The position numbers and the translations under genes were made by a program. The notes under the pieces are model-generated. The model saw only the letters and a program-made list of their open reading frames with translations. It did no database searches and was not told the DNA's origin. A DNA stretch of 50,961 nucleotides from Streptomyces sp. H39-S7. GTDB taxonomy: Bacteria > Actinomycetota > Actinomycetes > Streptomycetales > Streptomycetaceae. The stretch's first letter is position 1. Each line of letters begins with the position of its first letter. Location of the stretch: contig NZ_JAPVLU010000021.1 of the NCBI RefSeq assembly GCF_027158205.1, positions 1-50,961 on the forward strand, read 5' to 3'. This document shows positions 41,059 to 48,713 of this stretch, in pieces.

Positions 41059-41561
41059 CACGCCACCTGCCGGGTCGGCGGGAACCACTGCATCTCCGGC
41101 AGCGGCGCGGTGGTCGGGGTGAGTTCCAGATAGGCCAGGTGGCGCAGGAACCGGCTGAAGACGGGCGCCGCGGCCTTGGTGTCACTTTGCGGCGGACGTA
41201 CGGCGGTCATCGCGGCGATGACGGTCGCCGCGCTCAGCTCTCCGTCCGCGGTCTCGACCCGCAGGTAGCGGGCGACGCGCGGGGCGCCGTACTGCAGCAC
41301 CGCCTCGTTGATCAGCGCCTGGATGTGGTTGCAGAACGAGCCGCGGGCGCCTCCGCACGGCCGGTTGTTGTTGGTGCTGCAAGCGAACGCGTAAGTGCCG
41401 GCCGCGACCGACGAGACGTAGACCCGCTCGATGTCCGATCCGCTGGACACGACCCCCTGCAGACGTCCGTCGGCCAACTCGACGAACGGCACCTTCGCGA
41501 GCTTGCGCGGCCGCGAGGGCGCCGTCACCCGCGCCGTGCTCGACCTCTCCCAATCCGACAA
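41058..41561 (-). CDS. SWIM zinc-finger protein heading the MoxR-VWA operon
   Basis: 167 residues from TTG at 41559-41561. AGGAGA (41569-41574) sits 7-8 bases ahead; an in-frame TTG 108 bases further up has no site. The protein opens SDWERSSTARVTAPSRPRK (basic). The zinc finger reads Cys61-x7-Cys69-x7-Cys77-x-His79 in FACSTNNNRPCGGARGSFCNH. Classical SWIM is C-x-C-x(n)-C-x-H, so the first pair is more widely spaced here. SWIM fingers bind DNA or proteins. A helix rich in Ala/Val/Leu follows. It is the first gene of a five-gene unit, so it may be the nucleic-acid or client recognition part. TTG starts often mean low output. Confidence 0.8.
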   Translation of the reverse strand: MSDWERSSTARVTAPSRPRKLAKVPFVELADGRLQGVVSSGSDIERVYVSSVAAGTYAFACSTNNNRPCGGARGSFCNHIQALINEAVLQYGAPRVARYLRVETADGELSAATVIAAMTAVRPPQSDTKAAAPVFSRFLRHLAYLELTPTTAPLPEMQWFPPTRQVA

Positions 41562-41749
41562 CGCACCGTCTCCTATGCACCAGAAGGCCCTCCGCGCCAC
41601 ACCGGCGGGATGCGTCTGAACATAGTGGCGATCACTGACAACGCTGATCGCGGAGGCGGCGGGCCCCAAGTGCGGGAGGGAGCGGCGGCGTTCACGGCGG
41701 CGCGCAGGCGCGGGCTCCCCTCAGCCGATCGAGGTCGCTCGGTCGAGGG

Positions 41750-42073
41750 TCAGTCGATCGAGAGCTCCCCCATCGCGCTCCAGCCGTCCGCGTCTTCGAT
41801 CGTGGTGCTCACGATGTCGGGGGTACGGCGCAACAGGGGTCGCATCCGCTCCAGTGCCGCCCGGAAGTGGTCGGAGTTCACATGTGCTGCGCCAGCGTCG
41901 TTCTGGAACGCCTCGACCAGGACGTACGTGTCGGGCTCCTCGATACTGCGGGACCACTCGAACCACAGGTTGCCGGGTTCCGCGCGGGTGGCGGTGGTGA
42001 AGGCGTCGACATACGTCAGCCACTCGTCCGCGTACTCGGACTTCACCGGAAACTTGACGACAATAAAGATCAT
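41750..42073 (-). CDS. ABM-fold quinol/antibiotic monooxygenase-like protein
   Basis: 107 residues: MIFIVVKFPVKSEYADEW, then RAEPGNLWFEWSRSIEEPDTYVLVEAF and HVNSDHFRAALERMRPLL. This is the dimeric alpha+beta ABM barrel of YgiN/ActVA-Orf6-type monooxygenases, with no cofactor motif. Members oxidise quinols or hydroxylate polyketides without metal. The GNLWFEW strand and the FxAA-type helix are typical. The start ATG has a weak ribosome site. It stands alone, upstream of the SWIM operon by about 190 bases on the same strand but probably separate. Confidence 0.88.
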   Translation of the reverse strand: MIFIVVKFPVKSEYADEWLTYVDAFTTATRAEPGNLWFEWSRSIEEPDTYVLVEAFQNDAGAAHVNSDHFRAALERMRPLLRRTPDIVSTTIEDADGWSAMGELSID

Positions 42074-42271
42074 TCGCTGATTCTAGGCCCTTGCGAACAT
42101 CTCGTGCCGGGACACGCCTTCGCGAATTGTGCCGGTCCATCTCGGATACGGCGAGCGCCCACCTGCTTTCAGCAGATCATGCCACAACTCAACCGGCTGA
42201 CAAGGGCGTTGTGTGAAGGCGAGGAGCCGGGGAAGGCGCATTCCATCAGCCTATCGAAGGAGGCGCCGACG

Positions 42272-42676
42272 ATGGCCGCCACACATGACTCCCGGACCGC
42301 CGCCGCCTACGGTCAGCCCGCCGGCGGTCCGGCCCGTAATGGCTTCGGAATTGCCGCTCTCGTCCTGGGTATCTTGTCCGTTCTCATGTTCTGGCTGTGG
42401 TTCGCAGCCATTCCGATGGCGGTCATCGCCATTGTTCTCGGCATTCTGGGCCGGCGCCGCGCCAATCGCGGCGAGGCCACGAACAAGGGCATGGCCACCG
42501 CGGGCACCGTGCTGGGTGCGGTCTCGATCGTACTGCTCGCCGTTCTCATGGCCGCCGGCGTGGCCATCCTGAACTCCGACAGCGGCAAGGACCTGCAGTC
42601 GTGCCTGGACAAGGCCCAGACACAGTCACAGAAGCAGCAGTGCCAGCAGGACTTCTCCGACGACCTCAGTAACTGA
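42272..42676 (+). CDS. DUF4190 small membrane protein
   Basis: 134 residues from the ATG at 42272, with AAGGAGGCG upstream. Two membrane helices: NGFGIAALVLGILSVLMFWLWF with PMAVIAIVLGILGRRR, then MATAGTVLGAVSIVLLAVLMAAGVAIL. The loop RRRANRGEATNKGMA matches the DUF4190 hallmark (GRRRA...NKGMATAG). The C-terminal 30 residues are polar and carry two Cys (SCLDKAQTQSQKQQCQQDF), probably outside the cell and disulfide-linked. The function is unknown; such proteins are common in actinomycetes. A strong terminator follows. Confidence 0.9.
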   Translation: MAATHDSRTAAAYGQPAGGPARNGFGIAALVLGILSVLMFWLWFAAIPMAVIAIVLGILGRRRANRGEATNKGMATAGTVLGAVSIVLLAVLMAAGVAILNSDSGKDLQSCLDKAQTQSQKQQCQQDFSDDLSN

Positions 42677-42694
42677 CGACCGATCCGGCACGAG

Positions 42695-42727
42695 GGTCGG
42701 CTCCCCGGTGTGCCCGGGGAACCGGCC
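42695..42727 (+). terminator. Terminator of the DUF4190 gene
   Basis: 14-bp stem (42695-42708 with 42714-42727) with one mismatch and one G-U pair and a 5-base loop, starting 19 bases after the stop codon. Confidence 0.8.
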
Positions 42728-42775
42728 CTTCCCGGCGTATCGATGGGACGGAACGGCCCGGAAAAGGTGTCGCTC

Positions 42776-43060
42776 ATGCTCTGGATGAACCGGTACGCGC
42801 ACCGGGACGGCACCGTGACCCGGCGCTACTGGCGCCGCAAGGAGGGGACCGGCAACGGCGCGTTCCTCCTGCTGCTGGCCATCGTGGCCTTCGCGATGCT
42901 CCACCACAACGCGGCAAGCTCCGCGAGCCAACCGGGAACGACGCCCCGGCCGCGGTCGACAGCGGTGTACCCGGTCGACTCCCCCGCCGGCCGCACGGTG
43001 CCCAATGTGCGGCCGGAACCCAGCGTCTCCTATCCCATCCCCTGGGATCGGAAGAAATGA
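42776..43060 (+). CDS. Small single-span membrane protein, uncertain
   Basis: 94 residues from the ATG at 42776 (AAAGGTG upstream); an ATG at 42743 is an alternative. It opens MLWMNRYAHRDGTVTRRYWRRK, then one membrane helix (NGAFLLLLAIVAFAMLHH, about 25-42), then a Ser/Pro-rich outer segment ending VSYPIPWDRKK. Third-position G/C supports coding. No family is recognised. It converges on the lipoprotein gene with 49 bases between stops. Confidence 0.55.
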   Translation: MLWMNRYAHRDGTVTRRYWRRKEGTGNGAFLLLLAIVAFAMLHHNAASSASQPGTTPRPRSTAVYPVDSPAGRTVPNVRPEPSVSYPIPWDRKK

Positions 43061-43109
43061 CCGCCCGGATCCGCCGCGACCATCCGAAGCGCTCGCGCTC
43101 CCCCGTGCG

Positions 43110-44186
43110 TCACGGTCCCGTGGGGAGAACGGTCGAGGAGGACGGCGCCGCGGACGGCCTGCCGGGGACCGGCCCGTTCCTCTCGTCCTTCTTCCAGGGG
43201 CCGACCCCGAGCTTCCCCGTCGTGCCGAGGTCGAGCTCGGGAATCACCGTCACCGGTGCGGCACCGGGCTTGGCCCACACCCTGACGTAGGGGGCGTTCA
43301 CCGAATCCCCGACGCCGAGCTCCACGGTGTTGCGCCAGATCAGACTGCTGTAGGCGCTCTCGCCCGGCTGCAGGACCAGCGGCTGGGGCACGCCGTCGGC
43401 TCCGGAACTCGTGGTGATGGCGCTGCCGCCGTGAAGGACCTTCACACTGCCCACGGGTTGGTGGTCCTCATCGGCGATCTGCAGCTGCGGGTAGCCGTTG
43501 AGCCGATAGGTCTGTGTGCCGCAGTTGCGCAGATGGAGCCCGACGGCGCGCAGTCCCATGGCGGCGTCGCCCCGGTCGACGTAGATACTCACTCCCGATG
43601 GTGGACAGGACGCTCCCGCCGGGGACATCTCATCGACGGGGACGCTCCTGACCTTGCTGATCCGCAGGCCCGACCTGCCGCCGCCATCGCTGCTTCCCCC
43701 GCTATTGCCGCCGCCTTTGCCGCTGCTGCCACCGTCGCCGAGCATCGCTGAGGTGGAAAAGTCGACGACGAAGACGCGCTTCACGGTCCGCCCCGGCCCA
43801 AGGGCCGCGACCGTCTGCTCCGCGACCGTCGATCCCGTGGCGGAACCCGACCGCACATCAAAAGCGATCGTGTACGTCATAGCCACGGTTCCGTGATTGG
43901 TGACACCGAACTCGACGCACGCGGGGTGACCTTCGCGGAATCCCGTGATCCTGACTCCACCCTTCTCCAGGCCGGAAGGGTAGCCGGGCAGCGCCAGATC
44001 CGTGGGCTCGGCCCACGCCCCGGAGGTCCGCGCCCCGCAGGAGGACGTGCTGGACGCGTCCGCGGCATCGGACGCCCCCGCCCGTGGAGAGCCATCGTTC
44101 GGTGACGTACCCCTCTGCGAACCACAAGCCGTGAGCACGAGGGCGCCGGCGACGGCGACGGGAAGAGTCAGGGAGATGCTGCGCAT
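43110..44186 (-). CDS. Lipoprotein with DUF4232-like domain
   Basis: 358 residues. The signal peptide MRSISLTLPVAVAGALVLTAC ends in a lipobox (LTAC, Cys21), so the protein is lipid-anchored outside the membrane. Residues 50-145 and 190-330 are beta-rich. The second half (PPSGVSIYVDRGDAAMGLRAVGLHLRNCGTQTYRLNGYPQL, and SLIWRNTV) matches DUF4232, an immunoglobulin-like domain. A Gly/Ser linker (about 150-168) joins the two. The first half has HPACVEFGVTNHGTVAMTYTI, so it may be a related, older duplicate. The function is unknown. It is divergent from the aminopeptidase gene. Confidence 0.85.
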   Translation of the reverse strand: MRSISLTLPVAVAGALVLTACGSQRGTSPNDGSPRAGASDAADASSTSSCGARTSGAWAEPTDLALPGYPSGLEKGGVRITGFREGHPACVEFGVTNHGTVAMTYTIAFDVRSGSATGSTVAEQTVAALGPGRTVKRVFVVDFSTSAMLGDGGSSGKGGGNSGGSSDGGGRSGLRISKVRSVPVDEMSPAGASCPPSGVSIYVDRGDAAMGLRAVGLHLRNCGTQTYRLNGYPQLQIADEDHQPVGSVKVLHGGSAITTSSGADGVPQPLVLQPGESAYSSLIWRNTVELGVGDSVNAPYVRVWAKPGAAPVTVIPELDLGTTGKLGVGPWKKDERNGPVPGRPSAAPSSSTVLPTGP

Positions 44187-44299
44187 ACGCCGAGTCGATC
44201 AGGCCGCACCCCCGCCGGCCATGACGGGAGTCACAACAGCGGTAACAGGACTGGCACAAAGATAGGGTGTGCGGCTTGTCCCTGTTCGGGTGAGCTCGT

Positions 44300-45274
44300 A
44301 TGAAAGGCAGTCAGCCCATGGCGCCCTACCCGCCGATCGAACCCTACGACCACGGCCTGCTCACCACCGACGACGGAAACCTTGTCCACTGGGAGGTCTG
44401 CGGCAACCCCGACGGCAAACCGGCCCTGGTCGTCCACGGCGGTCCCGGTTCGGGGAGTTCGACCGGCCGCCGCAGCTCCTTCGACCCGGAGCGGTACCGC
44501 ATTATCCTCTTCGACCAGCGCGGATGCGGCCGAAGCACACCTCACGCCAGTGATCCGGCCGCCGACATGAACCTCAACACCACCGAGCACCTCCTGGCCG
44601 ACATGGAGCGGTTGCGCGAGCACCTCGGTATCGAGCGGTGGCTGCTGTTCGGCAGCTCGTGGGGGTCCACGCTCAGCCTCGCGTACGCCGAACGGCACCC
44701 GGAACGGGTCTCGGAGATCGTCCTCGTCGCCGTCACCACGTCACGCCGTACCGAGATCGACTGGCTCTACCGCGGCGCGGGCCGCTTCTTCCCCGAGGCC
44801 TTCGAGCGATTTCGCGACGGGGTGGCCGCAGCGGACCGGGACGGCGACCTCGTCGGAGCGTACGCGCGCCTCATGAACCACCCCGACCTGGACGTACGCG
44901 CCAAAGCCGCGGTCGAGTGGTGCGCCTGGGAGGACGCGGTGCTGTCCGCGGAGCCGCAGGGCGCGGCCAACCCCTACGGCGACAGGCCGCCCCTGGCCAT
45001 GCTGGCCTTCGTGCGGATCTGCGCCCACTACTTCGCTCACGGGGCCTGGTTGGACGACGGCCAGTTGATCCGCGACTCGGGACGCCTGGCCGGTATCCCC
45101 GGGGTCCTGATTCACGGCCGCCTCGACATGAGCGGACCGCCGGACACCGCGTGGGAACTCAGCCGTGCCTGGCCCGGCGCGGAGCTGAAGGTCATCGACG
45201 ACTCCGGCCACAAGGGCAGCGCCACGATGAGCGCGGCCGTGTACGAGGCGTTCGAGCGGTTCGCGCCACGATGA
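44300..45274 (+). CDS. pip: Proline iminopeptidase (peptidase family S33)
   Basis: 324 residues. The S33 signature is clear: HGGPGSG (46-52), LFDQRGCGRSTPH (72-83) and the nucleophile GSSWGSTLSLAYA (Ser120). The acid and base lie in HGRLDMSGP and IDDSGHKGS. The insert with FFPEAFERFRDGV is the cap that binds the N-terminal proline. It removes N-terminal proline from peptides in the cytoplasm. The start at 44300 is preceded by a weak site; the ATG at 44318 is possible. It is divergent from the lipoprotein and convergent with the P450 gene (33 bases). Confidence 0.9.
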   Translation: MKGSQPMAPYPPIEPYDHGLLTTDDGNLVHWEVCGNPDGKPALVVHGGPGSGSSTGRRSSFDPERYRIILFDQRGCGRSTPHASDPAADMNLNTTEHLLADMERLREHLGIERWLLFGSSWGSTLSLAYAERHPERVSEIVLVAVTTSRRTEIDWLYRGAGRFFPEAFERFRDGVAAADRDGDLVGAYARLMNHPDLDVRAKAAVEWCAWEDAVLSAEPQGAANPYGDRPPLAMLAFVRICAHYFAHGAWLDDGQLIRDSGRLAGIPGVLIHGRLDMSGPPDTAWELSRAWPGAELKVIDDSGHKGSATMSAAVYEAFERFAPR

Positions 45275-45307
45275 GCCCCGCCGGCCTGGCCGCCCCGGCG
45301 AAGCCGC

Positions 45308-46543
45308 TCAGTAGTGCACCGGGAGGGAGAGCAAACCGCGGGCACGCATCGAGGGCCGCCGCCGCAATGTGTCCGGCGGGACGTCAAGGGCGAGGCGGGG
45401 GAAGCGGTCGAGCAGGGCGATGAGAGCGATCTCGGTCTCCAGCCGTGCCAGGGGCGCGCCGAGGCAGTAGTGGATGCCGTGTCCGAGGGCCAGGTGGCCG
45501 GTGGCATCGCGGGCGATGTCGACGTGGTCGGGATCGGTGAACTGGCCGGGATCGCGGTTGGCGGCGGCCAGGGACAGCAGGACCGTCTCCCCGGCCGGGA
45601 TCGTGACACCGCCGATCGTGATGTCCTCCCGGGGGAAGCGACGGATCGCCAGCGGCGCGGGTCCGTCGTACCGGGCGAGTTCCGCGACCGCGGCACCCAT
45701 CCGGCTCGGGTCCGCGCGTAGCGCCTCGAGTTGCTCGGGGGCGGTGAGCAGGGCCAACGTGGCGTTGCCGATGAGGTGGATGGTGTTCTCGTATCCGGCG
45801 AACAGGATGAGGAAGACCAGGGACATCAGCTCGTCCTCACTGAGCCGGTCCTCGCCCTCCTCGCCCGGGTGGTCCTGGCGGTGGTTCTCGTCCCGGGCGG
45901 CGATCATCGCGGAGAGCAGGTCATCCGCCGGATGCTTCCGCTTGTCGGCGATCAGGTGGGTGAAGTACCCCAGCATGTTCCCGATCGCCTCCCGCGCGCC
46001 GGAGGGGCGGGCGGGGTCCGGAGTGATGAGGGCGTCGGTCCAGGACCGGAAGTCCTGACGGTCCGCGGAGGCCACCCCGAGCAGGTCGCAGATGACCGTG
46101 ATCGGCAGCGGGGCCGCGTAGCCGGCGATCAGATCGGCGCGGCCGTGCGGGGCGAGGGCGTCGAGCAGGTCGTCGGCGATCCGCCGGATCGGAGCGCGCA
46201 GTTCCTCGATACGGCGGGGCGTGAAGGCCTGCGAGACCAGACGCCGGATACGGGTGTGGTCCGGCGGGTCCATGTTCAGCAGGTTCGCGTCCAACGCGGG
46301 CGGCAGAGCGAGCCCTTGGTAGCCGCCGGGGCGTGCGTTGCGCTTGTCCAGAGCGAGCCGCGGATCGGCCAATGCGCGGCGCACATCGGCGTAGCGGGTG
46401 ATCAGCCATGCCGGCAGTCCGTCCGTTCCGGTGATCCGGTGGACGGGGCCGGCCTCGCGCAGCCGCGCGTACACGGTGTGCGGATCGTCGATCAGCTCGG
46501 CGGGGTCAAAGGCCGGTGCGGCGCCGGATGTTGAGGTGGTCAT
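45308..46543 (-). CDS. Cytochrome P450 (class I bacterial, CYP105/107-like)
   Basis: 411 residues. Landmarks: MDPPDHTRIRRLVSQAFTPRRI (helix C), the I-helix FAGYENT (248-254; acidic Glu then Thr for oxygen activation), ELAR (288-291, ExxR), and the heme loop LALGHGIHYCLG with Cys360 (Leu where Phe is usual at the start). Length and pattern fit soluble CYP105/107-type enzymes that hydroxylate polyketides, macrolides or drugs using ferredoxin. No ferredoxin gene is adjacent. The ATG follows GGTGAGG, 26 bases after the response-regulator stop on the same strand, so the P450 is the third gene of the histidine-kinase operon, an unusual linkage. Confidence 0.93.
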   Translation of the reverse strand: MTTSTSGAAPAFDPAELIDDPHTVYARLREAGPVHRITGTDGLPAWLITRYADVRRALADPRLALDKRNARPGGYQGLALPPALDANLLNMDPPDHTRIRRLVSQAFTPRRIEELRAPIRRIADDLLDALAPHGRADLIAGYAAPLPITVICDLLGVASADRQDFRSWTDALITPDPARPSGAREAIGNMLGYFTHLIADKRKHPADDLLSAMIAARDENHRQDHPGEEGEDRLSEDELMSLVFLILFAGYENTIHLIGNATLALLTAPEQLEALRADPSRMGAAVAELARYDGPAPLAIRRFPREDITIGGVTIPAGETVLLSLAAANRDPGQFTDPDHVDIARDATGHLALGHGIHYCLGAPLARLETEIALIALLDRFPRLALDVPPDTLRRRPSMRARGLLSLPVHY

Positions 46544-46569
46544 GGCCTCACCCTAGGTTCACCGTGAGC

Positions 46570-47256
46570 TCACCCGCGCTCCTGCCGGCCGGCCTCCACC
46601 AGGCCCGTCTCGTAGGCGGCGATCACTGCTTGGGCTCGGTCGCGGACGCTGAGTTTGTCGAAGATGCTGGTGATGTAGTTCTTGACGGTGGAGACCGTGA
46701 TGTCCAGTGCGCGGGCGATCTCGGCGTTGTCGAGGCCGGTGGCGATCAGGCGCCACACCTCGACCTCGCGGGGTGTGAGGTCGCTGAGAGCAAGGGGAGG
46801 GCGTTGTGGACGCTGTGGGGCTCTGACGTAAGTGGAGATGAGCCGGGTGAGCAGTCGGGGCGCGACGGTGGCCTCCCCCGCGTGGACGATGTGGATCGCC
46901 GCGACGAGTTCCTCCGGGGAGATGTCCTTGGGCAGGAATCCGTAAGCGCCGGCGCGGAGCGCGCCGACGACGTACTCGTCCATGTCGAAGGTGCTCAGGG
47001 CCAGCACACGGCACTCGGGGAGCGTGCCGGCGAGCTGCTGGGTCGCCTGGACGCCGTCGAGGACGGGCATGCGGATGTCCATCACGACGACGTCCGGCCG
47101 GAACCGGTGGGCGAGGGCGACGGCCTGTTCGCCGTTCTCGGCCTCGGCCACCACCTCGAACGCCGGATTGGGTGCGAGGATCAGTGCCAGGCCGCGCCGT
47201 ACCAGCGGCTGGTCGTCGGCGATCAGCACCCTGATCTTCGGCGGAACGCCGCTCAT
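46570..47256 (-). CDS. NarL/LuxR-type response regulator
   Basis: 228 residues. Receiver (7-125): VLIADDQPLV acidic pair, phospho-acceptor Asp60 in VVVMDIRMP, Ser88/Thr89 and Lys110. The DNA-binding GerE/LuxR domain (about 155-220) reads LTPREVEVWRLIATGLDNAEIARALDITVSTVKNY. The ATG overlaps the kinase stop by 4 bases (ATGA), so kinase and regulator are a coupled pair. Downstream, 26 bases away, is the P450; divergently, the MmpL transporter. These are the natural target candidates. The sequence between HK and MmpL genes holds a 24-bp palindrome. Confidence 0.95.
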   Translation of the reverse strand: MSGVPPKIRVLIADDQPLVRRGLALILAPNPAFEVVAEAENGEQAVALAHRFRPDVVVMDIRMPVLDGVQATQQLAGTLPECRVLALSTFDMDEYVVGALRAGAYGFLPKDISPEELVAAIHIVHAGEATVAPRLLTRLISTYVRAPQRPQRPPLALSDLTPREVEVWRLIATGLDNAEIARALDITVSTVKNYITSIFDKLSVRDRAQAVIAAYETGLVEAGRQERG

Positions 47257-48443
47257 CGGAGGAGTTCCGCCCGGTCGGCCGGTCCCAGGGGCAGGCTGGC
47301 CGCCACCCGGAATCCGCCGCCGTCGAGTCCGCCGGTCTCCAGGGTGCCGCCCTGCAGGGCGACGCGTTCCCGCATGCCGATCAGACCGTAGCCGGTCCGG
47401 GCGGCCGCTGCCGACTCCAGCGCCCCCACGGGCACCAGCGCGCCCGCGCCGTCGTCCAGGACCTCGACGTCGATCCGGTCGGGGAGGTACGTCAGCTGCA
47501 CCGATGCGCGGGCCCGGCCGGCATGTTTGCGGGCGTTGGTGAGCGCTTCCTGCACGACCCGGAACACGGTGAGTCCGACGGTCGGCGGCAGTTCCCGCTC
47601 CTGGCCGCAGACGCGGAACTCGGTGGGCAGACCCGCCAGCCGGGACTCGGTGACGATGCGGTCGATGTCGCCGGCTCCTGGCTGGGGAGCGTGTGGCGCG
47701 AGCTCCGGTTCGTCGCCGGCGCGCAGCACGTCGAGCAGCTGGCGCATCTCCCCCAGGGCCATCCGCCCGGAGGACTCCAGGATGAGCAGCGCGTCCCGTG
47801 CGGCGTCGGGGTTGCCCGCGAGGTTGGCCCGTGCTCCGCCGGCCATGAGCTGCATGGTGGTGATGTGGTGGGCCACGATGTCGTGCAGTTCCCGGGCGAT
47901 GCGGCGGCGTTCGTCGGCCACCGCACGGTCGGCCAGCAACCTGCGGGTCGCCGCGACCTCCTGCTGCCAGCGCTTGACCACAATCGCCGTGATGACGACG
48001 ATCAGGACGGCCAGGACGTTGGCGAAGACGTCCGTCCTCGATATGGTGCGCCCGGAACTCTGGCTCAGCAGTGTCAGGGCCACCGTCGCGAGGGACACCG
48101 CCGCCGTCACCGCGGCGGAGTCGACCCGGGCAGCCGAGTACAGACCGACCGTGATGACCGCGCCGAAGTGGCTCGACTGCGCCGAGGCCAGGTTCAACGC
48201 CGATGTGAGCGCCAGTACGGCGATGAAGGCCGGCACCGGGTGGCTACGGCGGGCCAGCAGCGGCAGGGCCGACAGGACGACGAGGATGACTCCGAAGGCC
48301 GTGACGGAACCGCCGTCGGTCTGGCTGCCGAGCATGTAACCGACAAGGTCCACGACCGCGGCACCGACGGTCAGGAGCCCGTCGTTGCGCGTCCACGGCA
48401 GCGCACCGGACGTCAGTGGCGCGGTGTACCGGCGCGTTCGCAC
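47253..48443 (-). CDS. Sensor histidine kinase (NarL-partner, HisKA_3 type)
   Basis: 396 residues from the GTG at 48441-48443, with AGGGAGAGGG upstream. Residues 20-157 contain about six membrane helices with short loops and no sizeable outer domain, as in cell-envelope stress kinases of the LiaS/VraS type. The phospho-acceptor is His187 in RIARELHDIVAHHI. The ATPase domain shows VVQEALTNARKHA (N box), DDGAGAL and GYGLIGMRER (G boxes). The frame stays open far upstream on the antisense strand of the transporter, but the strong ribosome site and membrane start fix the true start here. It is followed by its response regulator with ATGA overlap. Confidence 0.94.
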   Translation of the reverse strand: MRTRRYTAPLTSGALPWTRNDGLLTVGAAVVDLVGYMLGSQTDGGSVTAFGVILVVLSALPLLARRSHPVPAFIAVLALTSALNLASAQSSHFGAVITVGLYSAARVDSAAVTAAVSLATVALTLLSQSSGRTISRTDVFANVLAVLIVVITAIVVKRWQQEVAATRRLLADRAVADERRRIARELHDIVAHHITTMQLMAGGARANLAGNPDAARDALLILESSGRMALGEMRQLLDVLRAGDEPELAPHAPQPGAGDIDRIVTESRLAGLPTEFRVCGQERELPPTVGLTVFRVVQEALTNARKHAGRARASVQLTYLPDRIDVEVLDDGAGALVPVGALESAAAARTGYGLIGMRERVALQGGTLETGGLDGGGFRVAASLPLGPADRAELLR

Positions 48444-48557
48444 AGTCCCTCTCCCTCCTCTCGGCCCTCCGGGTCCACCCGGGCGCGGCCCGACCACTTG
48501 CCGTGATCCATTCTCGCATCGGGCCCGCGCCTGGACAGTGTCCCTACGGCTGATCTT

Positions 48558-48611
48558 CGACCAGGACCACGGTCCTGGTCGGGGGCCCTTGCCGGACCTC
48601 GGGCCCCCGAC
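48558..48611 (+). promoter_or_regulatory. Two overlapping, mutually exclusive hairpins before the MmpL gene
   Basis: First, a perfect 24-bp palindrome: CGACCAGGACC (48558-48568), AC, GGTCCTGGTCG (48571-48581). Second, GTCGGGGGCCC (48578-48588) pairs with GGGCCCCCGAC (48601-48611). The two share 48578-48581, so only one can form in an RNA. They lie 103-156 bases before the transporter start and about 115 bases upstream of the kinase start. The first could be the response-regulator operator; the pair could be a transcript switch. Confidence 0.6.
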
Positions 48612-48713
48612 GCTGTTCATCCTGTGCTCGGACGCCCTCCACAGCCCCCGCGTGATGGTCTGGAAACCGGCCGGGAGCCCCCGGTAACGCAGTCCAATCG
48701 CCGGAGGACAACA

